Under the pieces are notes generated by a model that saw only the letters and a list, made by a program, of their open reading frames with translations, did not search any database and was not told the DNA's origin. A program made the position numbers and the translations under genes. Below, in pieces: positions 41,475-49,477 of a stretch of 56,657 bases of DNA (its first letter is position 1; the number at the start of each line of letters is the position of its first letter). This stretch comes from Planctomycetaceae bacterium (GTDB lineage Bacteria; Planctomycetota; Phycisphaerae; SM23-33), in contig JBDKTA010000006.1 in NCBI GenBank assembly GCA_039680605.1, positions 1 to 56,657 on the forward strand, in the 5' to 3' direction.

Positions 41475-42955
41475 GCCAGCCCCATCAGCAGCAGTCCAAC
41501 CAGTCCCAGCCCGGCCCACACCGCGCCGACAATCGCCAGTCGGGAGAACTTCGCATCCACGCGCGGCGGCAGCGTCGGCCGCTCAGATCTGGCAGCAGCC
41601 GAGGCATCAACCTTGGCTCCCTCGCCTTGTTCGATCACGTGGCACCGGATCCAGCGGCAGCGCGAGCACCAGCCGAGCGTCCAGTTGCGCCCCTTGCCGA
41701 GGAGACGCACGCCGTACTTGCCCCAAGGCTCAGTCAAACCACACGTCTTGCAGCGGATGACCCAGCCCGGCGCGCGGCGTTCGTACGTTTCCTGTTGCTG
41801 CTGTTTCGCATCCAGCGTCTGGGACCCTGGCCGTTGGCCGGGCGTGGGGGCTTGATCGGCTGGGGCGTCGGGCGCGGCGGAGGTCTGGACGATGGTTTCG
41901 ACATCCTGCTTGACCTGGCTGACCTGCTGATACCGCAGGGTCGGCTCGCGCTGCAGGGCGCGCAGGACGACTTCGTCCAGCCGCACATCGATGTGTACCT
42001 TGCGCGACGGCGGGGGGAACTTCTCGCTGCCCTTGGGCAACTCGCCGGTGAGCATCTGGTAGAAGACCACGCCCAGGGAGTAGATGTCGGCCCGATGGTC
42101 GACCTCGCCCGGGCGCTGCATCTGCTCGGGGGCCATGTACCGCGGCGTGCCCATGACGTGTCGTGTGGCATGGGCGTCTCGCCCATGCTCTTGCCGTGTG
42201 GCACGGGCGTCCCGCCCGTGCTCCCCGTCTTCTTGCCCCTCCACGGGCGGGACGCCCGTGGGACGCATGGGCGAGACGCCCATGCCACTGGAAACAAGCT
42301 TGGCCAGGCCGAAGTCGGCGATCTTCACCTGGCCGGTCCGGCTCATCAGGATGTTCTCGGGCTTGATGTCGCGATGCACGATCCCGCGGTCGTGGGCGTA
42401 CTGCAGGGCGTCGCAGATCTGCGGCACGATCGCCAGGGCCTCGCGCGGGCCGGTGGTGCCGGCGTCGAGAATCTGCCGCAGGCTCAGGCCGTCGACGTAC
42501 TCCATGATGAAGAAGTACAGATCTCCCGGCTGGCCGCCTGCGGTGAGGGGCCTCGAACCGAAGCTGTGGATCGTGACGATGTTGGGGTGGCTCAGGCGCG
42601 CCATCGCCTGGGCCTCACGGGCGAACCGCTGGGCGAAACTTTCCTGGCGGCCGATCTGCGGGGGCAAAATCTTCAGGGCCACCAGGCGGTCGAGGTCTTT
42701 CTGGCGGGCCTTGTAGACGGCCCCCATTCCGCCGCGCCCGATCAACTCGATGATGTCCAGTTCCGCAAACGCTTCAGCGAGTTCCTCCGGCTGCGGCGGC
42801 GACCAGCCGTTCTTCGCCCCCTGCTGATCATCGCCCGTAAACCCCTGCGTGTTGGTCTCGAGCCCGCGCTTGAGCAGGCACGCCGGGCACAGCCCGCCGG
42901 GCGTTTCACCCGTCAGAGCCTTGCCGCACTGCGGACATGTATTCGATTCAGCCAT
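41471..42955 (-). CDS. Ser/Thr protein kinase with N-terminal zinc ribbon and repeat insert in the activation loop
   Basis: The 494-residue protein starts with a zinc-ribbon motif (CPQC...CPAC, residues 7-26). The kinase domain has GRGGMGAVYKA (P-loop, 73-83), Lys at about 95 in VALKIL, HRDIKPEN (194-201), DFG (214-216) and APE (275-277), so the catalytic residues are intact. Between DFGLAK and GTPRYMAPEQ sit about 45 extra residues (222-266) containing GMGVSPM, GRDARAT and GRDAHAT, the translation of inserted palindromic repeats. A C-terminal zinc-binding module (CKTCGL..., CSRCRWIRCH) and one membrane helix near the end follow. It is coupled to the membrane protein downstream and lies after an ECF sigma gene, a common planctomycete pairing. 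Confidence 0.93.
   Translation of the reverse strand: MAESNTCPQCGKALTGETPGGLCPACLLKRGLETNTQGFTGDDQQGAKNGWSPPQPEELAEAFAELDIIELIGRGGMGAVYKARQKDLDRLVALKILPPQIGRQESFAQRFAREAQAMARLSHPNIVTIHSFGSRPLTAGGQPGDLYFFIMEYVDGLSLRQILDAGTTGPREALAIVPQICDALQYAHDRGIVHRDIKPENILMSRTGQVKIADFGLAKLVSSGMGVSPMRPTGVPPVEGQEDGEHGRDARATRQEHGRDAHATRHVMGTPRYMAPEQMQRPGEVDHRADIYSLGVVFYQMLTGELPKGSEKFPPPSRKVHIDVRLDEVVLRALQREPTLRYQQVSQVKQDVETIVQTSAAPDAPADQAPTPGQRPGSQTLDAKQQQQETYERRAPGWVIRCKTCGLTEPWGKYGVRLLGKGRNWTLGWCSRCRWIRCHVIEQGEGAKVDASAAARSERPTLPPRVDAKFSRLAIVGAVWAGLGLVGLLLMGLA
42158..42292. repeat. Palindromic repeat cluster inserted in frame in the kinase gene
   Basis: The segment holds alternating GGCATGGGCGTCTCGCCC-ATG and GGCACGGGCGTCCCGCCC-GTG hairpins and their inverted partners (CACGGGCGGGACGCCCGTGG; GGGCGAGACGCCC). 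Its length is a multiple of three and no stop is created. It replaces the normally short kinase activation loop. Confidence 0.9.
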
Positions 42956-42965
42956 AAGTCCGTAG

Positions 42966-43072
42966 CATGGGCATCTTGCCCATGAGTTGCACGGGCGTCT
43001 CGCCCGTGCTCCTTCTTCTTCCCCTCGGGCAGGATGCCCGTGGAACTCACGGGCGAGACGCCCGTGCTACTT
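42966..43072. repeat. Palindromic repeat cluster between kinase and sigma-factor genes
   Basis: The segment holds CATGGGCATCTTGCCCATG, CACGGGCGTCTCGCCCGTG, GGGCAGGATGCCC and CACGGGCGAGACGCCCGTG in series. It is the same family as in the kinase gene and near rph, and occupies most of the 144-bp gap. Confidence 0.88.
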
Positions 43073-43099
43073 AACAGAGACGCATCAGCGGCCGGAATG

Positions 43100-43894
43100 T
43101 TACAGACAATCCAGCAGATGGGAGATTTCCTCCTCCACCTGTTCGGGCGTCTCGACCGTCTGGGCGATCTGGGACCGCAGCAGGTCTCGGTAGCGCCGCC
43201 GCAGACGATGCACGGCCACTCGGACGGTGCCCTCGGGCCAGCCCAGCCGCCCCGCTGCCGCGGAGTAATCGGCCTTTTCCCGATCGGCAGTCAGGAACGA
43301 TTCAACTGTGGCGTACAGTTCGGCTTTGCCGGCGGCCGTGTATTCCTCCCGCAGGCGGGCAAGCGCCTGGTCGAGCACCGTCAGGGCCCATCGGCGGTCG
43401 AACAGGCGCTCGGGCGTCATGGATTCTACCGGCTCGAGCCGGTAGCGTGCCTCAGCGTCGCCGGAATCGAGGGGGATGATCTTCTTTCCGCCGCCGCGTT
43501 TGATCGCCCGCTGCATCGCGCGCTGGTTGGACATGTAGTGCCCTATGGCCGCCAGCAGGAACGAGCGGAACCTGCCCTTGGAACGATCCACCTGTGCCAG
43601 GAAGTCCTTCTCCAGCAGGCGGGCGAAGAAGCCCTGCACGAAATCCTCAGCCGAGTCGGCCGACTCGCCGCTGCGGCGGACGAAGGCGTAGAGCGGGAAC
43701 CAGTAGGCCTGGGCGAGTTCCTCCAGAGCGCGCCGGCGACTGGACAGCGAGGCGTCTCCTTGCGCCGCCACGACGACGCTCCAGCGCGTCGCGGCAAACC
43801 GCGCCCTGCCGGCCGCGGGCCTATCCGTCGAAGATGTCGTCCCATCGCAACGTGTCACGACAGGCGTTATATCGCCCCGGACAACCGCTTTCAA
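43100..43894 (-). CDS. ECF-type RNA polymerase sigma factor (planctomycete group)
   Basis: The 264-residue protein shows RFAATRWSVVVAAQG (region 2 start typical of planctomycete ECF factors), then AYWFPLYAFVRRSG, AEDFVQGFFARLLEK (region 2.4-like) and, at the end, region 4 (YSAAAGRLGWPEGTVRVAVHRLRRRYRDLL) with the helix-turn-helix. The start is uncertain: the frame opens with TTG at 43894, and a GTG at 43858 is closer to the usual length. No anti-sigma factor gene is adjacent. The downstream kinase suggests a phosphorylation-linked circuit, which is known in outline for such pairs but not shown here. Confidence 0.85.
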   Translation of the reverse strand: MKAVVRGDITPVVTRCDGTTSSTDRPAAGRARFAATRWSVVVAAQGDASLSSRRRALEELAQAYWFPLYAFVRRSGESADSAEDFVQGFFARLLEKDFLAQVDRSKGRFRSFLLAAIGHYMSNQRAMQRAIKRGGGKKIIPLDSGDAEARYRLEPVESMTPERLFDRRWALTVLDQALARLREEYTAAGKAELYATVESFLTADREKADYSAAAGRLGWPEGTVRVAVHRLRRRYRDLLRSQIAQTVETPEQVEEEISHLLDCL

Positions 43895-43939
43895 CCGGCG
43901 GTTCGCCGAAGAGCGGTGCTTGCCAGGCGGTTGGGCGCC

Positions 43940-45457
43940 TTATGCCCCGGCGATTCTTGGCATGGGCATATGTTCGTACTGCATCGTTGCCTGGAGGAAC
44001 CGCTGGAGGAGTTGTGACTTGACCGGCGCGGCGGCAGGGTCGGACCAGAGGTTGTTCAGTTCGGCGGGGTCTTCCTGCAGGTCAAAGAGTTCCCCTTCGT
44101 CGCCGCGGGCGTAGACCGTGATCTTGTAGCGATCTTCGACGTACGTGCGCATGTGGAAATGCCGCCGCCCGTGGTGGTTCTCCGTTATCGACCACGTGCG
44201 AACCGCCCCGGCGCCTTGCCAGGCGGGCAACTGGTTCACGCCGGTCATCGCTTCGGGCACATCCAGACCCGCGGCCGCCAGGAAGGTGGGGGAATAATCC
44301 ACCAGGTTCTGCAGGGCGGAACTGACGCGGGCGGCGGGGATTCGTCCCGGCCAGCGGGCAATCATCGGCACGCGGATCAGGTCTTCATAGTGATGAATGG
44401 CCTTGGCGGTCAGACCGTGCTGACCGAGAAAATGACCGTGGTCGGTGGTGAAAACCACCAGCGTATTTTCGGTCAGGCCCAGCGCATCCAGCGTGGCCAG
44501 CAGTTCGCCGATGCACGCGTCCATGAAGCTGACCATGCCGTAGTAGACGGCCATCTGCCGCTGGAGCGTTTGGCGGTCGACGAGATGGCTGTGGCCGCCA
44601 TGCACCCACGCGTCGCCGAAGGCCTGGAAGTCCGGATCGTGCTGTTGAGTCATCGCGAAGTGGCGGGGGTTTCGGTCGTGCTCGCCGGGCGTCAGCGCGC
44701 CGGGGGCCATGTCCTGCGGGCGATACATGCTCGCCCAGGGCTTGGGAACGACGTATGGCGGGTGGGGGTCGAAGTGGTTGACGGACAGGAAGAACGGCCG
44801 CCCCCGGTCCTGCGCGCGATGGATCGCCTCGACGGACCGCTGCGTAATCCAGCGATTGTAGTGGAACCGCTCCGGCAGGGTCCAATGTCCGTCGCGGTCG
44901 AAGCTGCCGCGCCGGGCGACGTTGACGGGATAGGAGTCGAAGTAGTCGGCCCAATTCTCCAGGCCTTGCTCCTGCATCCAGAGGGCGTAATGCCCGCCGA
45001 CGTGCGATTCGGTGCCGTGCATGCGGGCGGTTTCGAGGTGCTCGAAGCCGTACCAGGGCCCGTGAAAATTCCTCCAGAAATCCAGGTCGCGCAGGGTCGG
45101 CTGGCACTCGATCGACTCCCATGGCGGCCGGCTGGCCAGGGGCTGAAAATGCGCCTTGCCGATCAGGGCCGTGTCATAGTCCGCGCCTTTCAGCGCCTCG
45201 CCTACGGTTGGCACGCTTTGGGGCAGTTTCGTCCCCAGTGCCCATGCCCCGTGCTGCGAGGGGTAGAGCCCGGTAATGAGGCTGGCCCGCGTGGGTGTGC
45301 AGGTGGGATTGGGGCAATACGCCCGGTCGAACCGCGTGCCCTCGGCGCAGAGGCGGTCCAGCGCGGGTGTACGGATCCGCTCATTGACCGCGCCCAGCGT
45401 GCCAAAGTGCTGCTGGTCGGAAAGGATCAAAAGGATGTTCGGTGCGGTGGAACCCAT
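43940..45457 (-). CDS. Sulfatase (formylglycine type, choline-sulfatase/iduronate-sulfatase-like)
   Basis: This 505-residue enzyme belongs to the sulfatase superfamily. ILLILSDQQHFGTLG is the N-terminal metal-site block. NPTCTPTRASLITG is the maturation motif with the formylglycine Cys at about residue 53, here C-T-P-T-R. GKAHFQP and FTTDHGHFLGQHGL supply further catalytic residues. There is no signal peptide. It shares little with the sulfatase at 241 beyond the motifs, so it belongs to another subfamily. It lies 45 bp before the sigma gene on the same strand; whether they are co-regulated is unknown. Confidence 0.9.
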   Translation of the reverse strand: MGSTAPNILLILSDQQHFGTLGAVNERIRTPALDRLCAEGTRFDRAYCPNPTCTPTRASLITGLYPSQHGAWALGTKLPQSVPTVGEALKGADYDTALIGKAHFQPLASRPPWESIECQPTLRDLDFWRNFHGPWYGFEHLETARMHGTESHVGGHYALWMQEQGLENWADYFDSYPVNVARRGSFDRDGHWTLPERFHYNRWITQRSVEAIHRAQDRGRPFFLSVNHFDPHPPYVVPKPWASMYRPQDMAPGALTPGEHDRNPRHFAMTQQHDPDFQAFGDAWVHGGHSHLVDRQTLQRQMAVYYGMVSFMDACIGELLATLDALGLTENTLVVFTTDHGHFLGQHGLTAKAIHHYEDLIRVPMIARWPGRIPAARVSSALQNLVDYSPTFLAAAGLDVPEAMTGVNQLPAWQGAGAVRTWSITENHHGRRHFHMRTYVEDRYKITVYARGDEGELFDLQEDPAELNNLWSDPAAAPVKSQLLQRFLQATMQYEHMPMPRIAGA

Positions 45458-45731
45458 TTGCTCGCTAACTGGTCAACTGGTTGAAAGATGACATTCTATT
45501 ACCGCATCATCCCCCAGTCCAATCAACCCGCTAACGAGCCACAGCGCGGGGTGCGGGCTGCAATCGCAGAACGATGAGGCGGGCATGTAGAACAGAATCT
45601 CGACTATATGGGTCCGCGCATACCACAACCGGGGGCCAGATGCCGAAACCGCTGTGAAAAGTACAACAAAGTGCAAGGAAAGGTAATTATGGTACAGGCC
45701 GTACCGCTTTAATGGACAATTCGTTCCCTCG
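45458..45731. other. 274-bp intergenic region upstream of the second sulfatase
   Basis: No gene is seen. The stretch has a lower GC content than its surroundings and includes a small palindrome GGTAC-AGGCC-GTACC (45691-45705). The sulfatase promoter should lie here. The minus-strand open frame (45473-45676) has no recognisable product. Confidence 0.4.
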
Positions 45732-46166
45732 TCAGTGCGTCAGTAGAAACCGTCGACGTTCTGGGGCTGTGATTTCGATCTCGATTTGCCAGCGCCGCTG
45801 AGGCAGGTACTGTCCGGCTCGCTCGGCCCATTCGATGATGACTACGCCTTCGGCGAGCATTTCTTCGACGGCCAGATCGACGAACTCTTCCGGGCCGCCG
45901 AGGCGGTAGAGGTCGAGGTGATAGACCGGCAGGCGGCCGGAGTATTCGTGGACGATCACGTAGGTCGGGCTGCAGACGACGCGGGTGTCGGCCACGCCCA
46001 GGCCTGCGGCCAGGCCGCGCACCAGGGCGGTCTTGCCGGCGCCGAGGGGACCGATCAGGGCTACGCAGTCGCCTTTGGTGAATCGCGCGGCAAGCTCTGC
46101 GCCCAGGGCCTGCGTGGCCTCGACGCTATCAGTGGTGAAGACTTCTTCTCGCGCGCGGGCGTTCAT
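45732..46166 (-). CDS. tsaE: tRNA t6A biosynthesis ATPase TsaE
   Basis: This 144-residue P-loop protein supports threonylcarbamoylation of tRNA A37. The Walker A motif is GPLGAGKTALVRGLA; CSPTYVIVHEY and PVYHLDLYRL are family blocks, and VVIIEWAERAGQYLP contains the family's conserved EWxxR. It overlaps the thiL stop by ATGA. TsaB/TsaD are not in the window. Confidence 0.95.
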   Translation of the reverse strand: MNARAREEVFTTDSVEATQALGAELAARFTKGDCVALIGPLGAGKTALVRGLAAGLGVADTRVVCSPTYVIVHEYSGRLPVYHLDLYRLGGPEEFVDLAVEEMLAEGVVIIEWAERAGQYLPQRRWQIEIEITAPERRRFLLTH

Positions 46167-47056
46167 GTGCTGTGCTGCCAGCCTTTGGGTTGCAGAAGCG
46201 TGCGGCCGCCGTCGGGGGCGATCAACACCACCTCGGGAGCCATGGTGATCGTGCCGACCCGCGTGGCGCTCGTGCCGGCGGCGCCTTGAGCTACCAGGGC
46301 CGCGGCCTGACCTGCCGGCAGCGTGAAGAGCAGTTCGTAATCTTCGCCGTCAGACAGGGCGCCGTCGAGGGTGCTGTCGGAGGCCACGGGCATGTCGGCG
46401 GCCATGATCTCAGCGCCGAAATGCGAGGCCTTGCAGATGTGATGCAGATCGGCGGCCAAGCCGTCGGAGATGTCGATCATCGCGTGCAGGTCGCAGCGCC
46501 GGGCGATGTCGAGCCCCTCGGCGATGCGCGGAGTGAACGTCAGGTGCTTCTCGCCGCGCCACGAGCCGCCCAGGCTGCCGGTGACGCAGATGGCGTCGCC
46601 GGCCCGCGCTCCGCTGCGCAGCACGGCCCCGTGCGGACCTGGGCGGCCGATGATCGTCACGCTGATGGCCATCTTGTCCGCCCACGAACCGACGTCTCCG
46701 CCCACCAGCGGGCAGTTGAACGCGTCGCCCGCCTCGCGCAGGCCGGCGTAGATCGCCTGGCAGTCCAGTTCGCTCATCCCCCGCGGCAGGGCCACGGAGG
46801 CGACCGCGGCCGTGGGCACGCCCGCCATCGCCGCGATGTCCGAAAGGTTCCGCGCCATGGCCTTGCGACCTGCCGCCATAGGCCCGTCGCGGTCGAGCAT
46901 AAAATGCACGCCGTCGAGTACCTGATCGACGGTGATGAGCACATCATGCCCGCCGATCTTAACGACCGCGCAGTCGTCTCCCGGCCCGACGGGCACCACG
47001 CCGGAGTCAAACCGGCTGCGCCCATAAATCCACTCGATGAAATCCAGTTCTCGCAT
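46163..47056 (-). CDS. thiL: Thiamine-monophosphate kinase
   Basis: The 297-residue enzyme phosphorylates thiamine monophosphate to thiamine diphosphate. Motifs are GPGDDCAVVKIGG, the VDQVLDGVHF block with the Mg2+-binding aspartate, GRKAMARNLSDIAAMAG, PLVGGDVG, MIDISDGLAADLHHI and GEDYELLFTL. Length and order fit the PurM-like family. It starts 6 bp after the hicA stop, so it may share the transcript of the toxin-antitoxin pair. Confidence 0.95.
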   Translation of the reverse strand: MRELDFIEWIYGRSRFDSGVVPVGPGDDCAVVKIGGHDVLITVDQVLDGVHFMLDRDGPMAAGRKAMARNLSDIAAMAGVPTAAVASVALPRGMSELDCQAIYAGLREAGDAFNCPLVGGDVGSWADKMAISVTIIGRPGPHGAVLRSGARAGDAICVTGSLGGSWRGEKHLTFTPRIAEGLDIARRCDLHAMIDISDGLAADLHHICKASHFGAEIMAADMPVASDSTLDGALSDGEDYELLFTLPAGQAAALVAQGAAGTSATRVGTITMAPEVVLIAPDGGRTLLQPKGWQHST

Positions 47057-47062
47057 GCTCTA

Positions 47063-47293
47063 TTATCGGAAGAGCTTTTCGAATTCCGGCAATGTCAGCC
47101 CAGCCTGCTTGATTATCTTGCCCAAGGTCTTCTTCCGTGTCATTGGATGTCGCGGCACAGCCACGATACCCGGAAAGTTCGGATGAACAAGTATATGGTG
47201 CCCACCTCCGGGGCTTGTTGCCCGAAGAGACCATCCCGCTCGTTCGAGCGCCTTCAGGACACGATTAGTTGGACGGGGCACAAGCTTGGGCAC
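47063..47293 (-). CDS. hicA: HicA-like mRNA interferase toxin
   Basis: The 76-residue protein has the HicA layout. KALERAGWSLRATSPGGGHH carries the catalytic His next to the Gly cluster, followed by ILVHPNFPGIVAVPRHP and the C-terminal TRKKTLGKIIKQAGLTLPEF that is typical of the family. HicA cleaves mRNA and is held inactive by HicB. The partner lies 9 bp upstream on the same strand. The size is normal. Whether it is active cannot be told. Confidence 0.85.
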   Translation of the reverse strand: MPKLVPRPTNRVLKALERAGWSLRATSPGGGHHILVHPNFPGIVAVPRHPMTRKKTLGKIIKQAGLTLPEFEKLFR

Positions 47294-47302
47294 GGGTGTT
47301 CC

Positions 47303-48001
47303 TCATGCCCGTATGCGCTTGCGCTGCTGCGGTTTCATCGAGACGTGAATGCCTTGCCGCTTCAGATCCTCGTGCGCCTCAAGCCACCCTTCAATCGCAT
47401 CTTTGGCGTTGGCAAGCGTCTCCTGTAATGTATCGCCATCGGTAATACATCCTGGCAATCCGGCCACCGTGGCAACATAGCCTCCCTCATCAACGTCCGC
47501 TTCAACTTCCACCTGATAGGAAAAATCCCCCACAGCCACTTCTTCCACGCGGTGAACACTCATGGCAATGACTTTCCGACGCAGATCATGCTCAAGACCC
47601 GCAATGTCCACAAGATGAGAGAAGCGGTATTGGCCGGGACTCATGACTGTATCCATCAGATTGCTCTTGTCAGTTACCAAATGGATCGTGTCCGGGCTGC
47701 TGATCAGCCTGCAAAATCCCAACGGTTGGATAATTTCCGGCAGCTTCTTCCGGAGGAACTGGACGCACTTGCCAACACGCTGGAGAGTGAGGCCTTCGTC
47801 AAGAAATTGCTTAACCGTCTGGAGCGCCAGCAAGTCTTTGTATGAAAAAAGCCGCCGCGAACCTTTGCCCATCGCAGAGCGAATGGAAGGTTTCACCAAG
47901 CCTATCTTGTCCCAATACCTAATTTGCCTCGGCGTCGCCTCTATGATCTGGCTTGCCTGACTTGTATTGAATGCCTCTCTTGATACGTCAATTGTCTTCA
48001 T
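47303..48001 (-). CDS. MerR-type regulator fused to a HicB antitoxin domain
   Basis: This is a 232-residue protein. Residues about 12-85 are a MerR-type winged helix-turn-helix (TSQASQIIEATPRQIRYWDK, GSRRLFSYKDLLAL, FLDEGLTLQRVGKCVQFL). Residues about 90-146 resemble the C-terminal part of some MerR regulators (PGQYRFSHLVDIAGL). Residues 160-213 are a HicB domain (YVATVAGLPGCITDGDTLQE, AKDAIEGWLEAHEDL). HicB normally has its DNA-binding part at the C-terminus, so this N-terminal MerR arrangement is unusual. A candidate internal start (ATG at 47563, preceded by GGAAAG) would give a bare HicB. The reading frame is continuous, without a sign of frameshift. It lies directly upstream of hicA. Confidence 0.82.
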   Translation of the reverse strand: MKTIDVSREAFNTSQASQIIEATPRQIRYWDKIGLVKPSIRSAMGKGSRRLFSYKDLLALQTVKQFLDEGLTLQRVGKCVQFLRKKLPEIIQPLGFCRLISSPDTIHLVTDKSNLMDTVMSPGQYRFSHLVDIAGLEHDLRRKVIAMSVHRVEEVAVGDFSYQVEVEADVDEGGYVATVAGLPGCITDGDTLQETLANAKDAIEGWLEAHEDLKRQGIHVSMKPQQRKRIRA

Positions 48002-48073
48002 GAGCGTGTCCTTGTAATGACATTAATGTCATTATAAAGACAGGGTCAGTAGTGGCCAACACATTTCTGCAAA

Positions 48074-49477
48074 TTATCGCAGTCGCCCCTTCCAGAACTT
48101 GAGTTGCTGGCGTAGTTGCTTTGCGCCGGCGGCGCCGGTTGGGCTATAACGCGATACAACGTTGGCGGCGCCCAGATGGGCCTGCACGTCGGACGTCACC
48201 TGCGGGCAGGCTTCCTGCAGCGTTTCCAGCGGGAGCTGCGCGAGCGTCACGCCCTGCTGTTCAGCGCGGGCGACGAGGCGGCCGACGATGCCGTGGGCCT
48301 GGCGGAAGGGCACGCCCTTGCCGACGAGGTATTCGGCCAGCGACGTCGCGTCGAGGAATCCGGCTTCGAGATCGCGAGCGATTCGGTCGGCGTTGAAGGT
48401 CGTCGTCGAGACCACCCCTGCCGCGACGGCCAAGGCCTGCTTCATCGCCGCGACGCTGGCGAAGGCGAATCGCTTGTCATCCTGCAGGTCGCGGTTGTAC
48501 GCCAGGGGCAGGCCCTTGAGCAGCGTGAGCATGCCGGCGAGGTTGCCAATCGCCGTGGCGGCCTTGCCTCGGATGAGCTCGAGCGTGTCGGCGTTCTTCT
48601 TCTGGGGCATCATCGAGCTGCTGGTGCAGTACGCGTCGGCCAGCGTGATGAACCCGAACTCGGTGGTCGAGTAGACGATCCAGTCCTCGGCCCATCGCGA
48701 CAGGTGTACGGCCAGCAGCGCACAGTCGAAGCAGAGTTCCGCGAGAAAGTCGCGGTCGCTGGTGGCGTCGATGCTGTTGCGGCTGACGGCCGCGAAGCCC
48801 AGCAGCTCAGCCGTCCGCGCGCGGTTGAGCGGCAGGCTCGTGCCGGCCACCGCCCCGCTGCCCAGCGGGCAGACGTCGATCCGAACCCGCGCGTCGGCCA
48901 GGCGATCGGCGTCGCGCTGGAGCATCTCGACGTACGCCAGCAGCGCGTGGCCGGCCACGATCGGCTGGGCCCGCTGCAGGTGCGTGTAGGCGGGCATGAC
49001 GATATCACCCTGCTTGTCGGCCAGCGTCACCAGCGCCTTCTGCAATTTCGTGATGGCCGAGGCGATGTCGTCCACCGCGTCGCGCGCCCAGAGGCGCAGG
49101 TCCAGGGCGACCTGGTCGTTTCGGCTGCGTCCGGTGTGGAGCTTGGCCCCGGCGGCGCCGATGCGGTCGATCAGCGCCTTCTCGATGACCATGTGGATGT
49201 CTTCGAGCTCGATACTCATGGGCAGTTGCCGGCCGGCAATGGCCTTGGCGATGCTCTTGAGCCCGCGGCGAATCTGGCGGAACTCGCCCTCGCTGATGAG
49301 CCCGACCTCGCTGAGCATCTGAGCGTGGGCAATCGAGCCGACGATATCGTACGGCCACAGGTCGTGGTCGACGTCGAGACTGGCGACGAACTGCGCGGTC
49401 ACCGCGTCAGCCTGCGCCGTCAGCCGCGCCTGCCAGCTCTTGGAACCGTCCTGCGATTTGTCCTTTTTCGCGGCCAT
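48074..49477 (-). CDS. argH: Argininosuccinate lyase
   Basis: The 467-residue enzyme splits argininosuccinate to arginine and fumarate. Motifs are WPYDIVGSIAHAQML, IHMVIEKALIDRIG, TGRSRNDQVALDLRLWAR, YTHLQRAQPI and the fumarase/aspartase signature SSSMMPQKKNAD. I place the start at 49477 (MAAKKDKS), because AAAGGA lies eight bases upstream; the ORF could begin six codons earlier, but that would put the ribosome-binding site inside the gene. It stands apart from argB/argF. Confidence 0.96.
   Translation of the reverse strand: MAAKKDKSQDGSKSWQARLTAQADAVTAQFVASLDVDHDLWPYDIVGSIAHAQMLSEVGLISEGEFRQIRRGLKSIAKAIAGRQLPMSIELEDIHMVIEKALIDRIGAAGAKLHTGRSRNDQVALDLRLWARDAVDDIASAITKLQKALVTLADKQGDIVMPAYTHLQRAQPIVAGHALLAYVEMLQRDADRLADARVRIDVCPLGSGAVAGTSLPLNRARTAELLGFAAVSRNSIDATSDRDFLAELCFDCALLAVHLSRWAEDWIVYSTTEFGFITLADAYCTSSSMMPQKKNADTLELIRGKAATAIGNLAGMLTLLKGLPLAYNRDLQDDKRFAFASVAAMKQALAVAAGVVSTTTFNADRIARDLEAGFLDATSLAEYLVGKGVPFRQAHGIVGRLVARAEQQGVTLAQLPLETLQEACPQVTSDVQAHLGAANVVSRYSPTGAAGAKQLRQQLKFWKGRLR

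Noticed and set aside
42158-43072. CRISPR or attachment site in the palindrome clusters
   Set aside because: Units are variable hairpins in both orientations without regular spacing or spacers, and no integrase is nearby.
47303-48001. Frameshift joining a MerR gene and a separate hicB
   Set aside because: The frame is continuous with normal codon use and the linker region has no compression-prone homopolymer; a real fusion is more likely.
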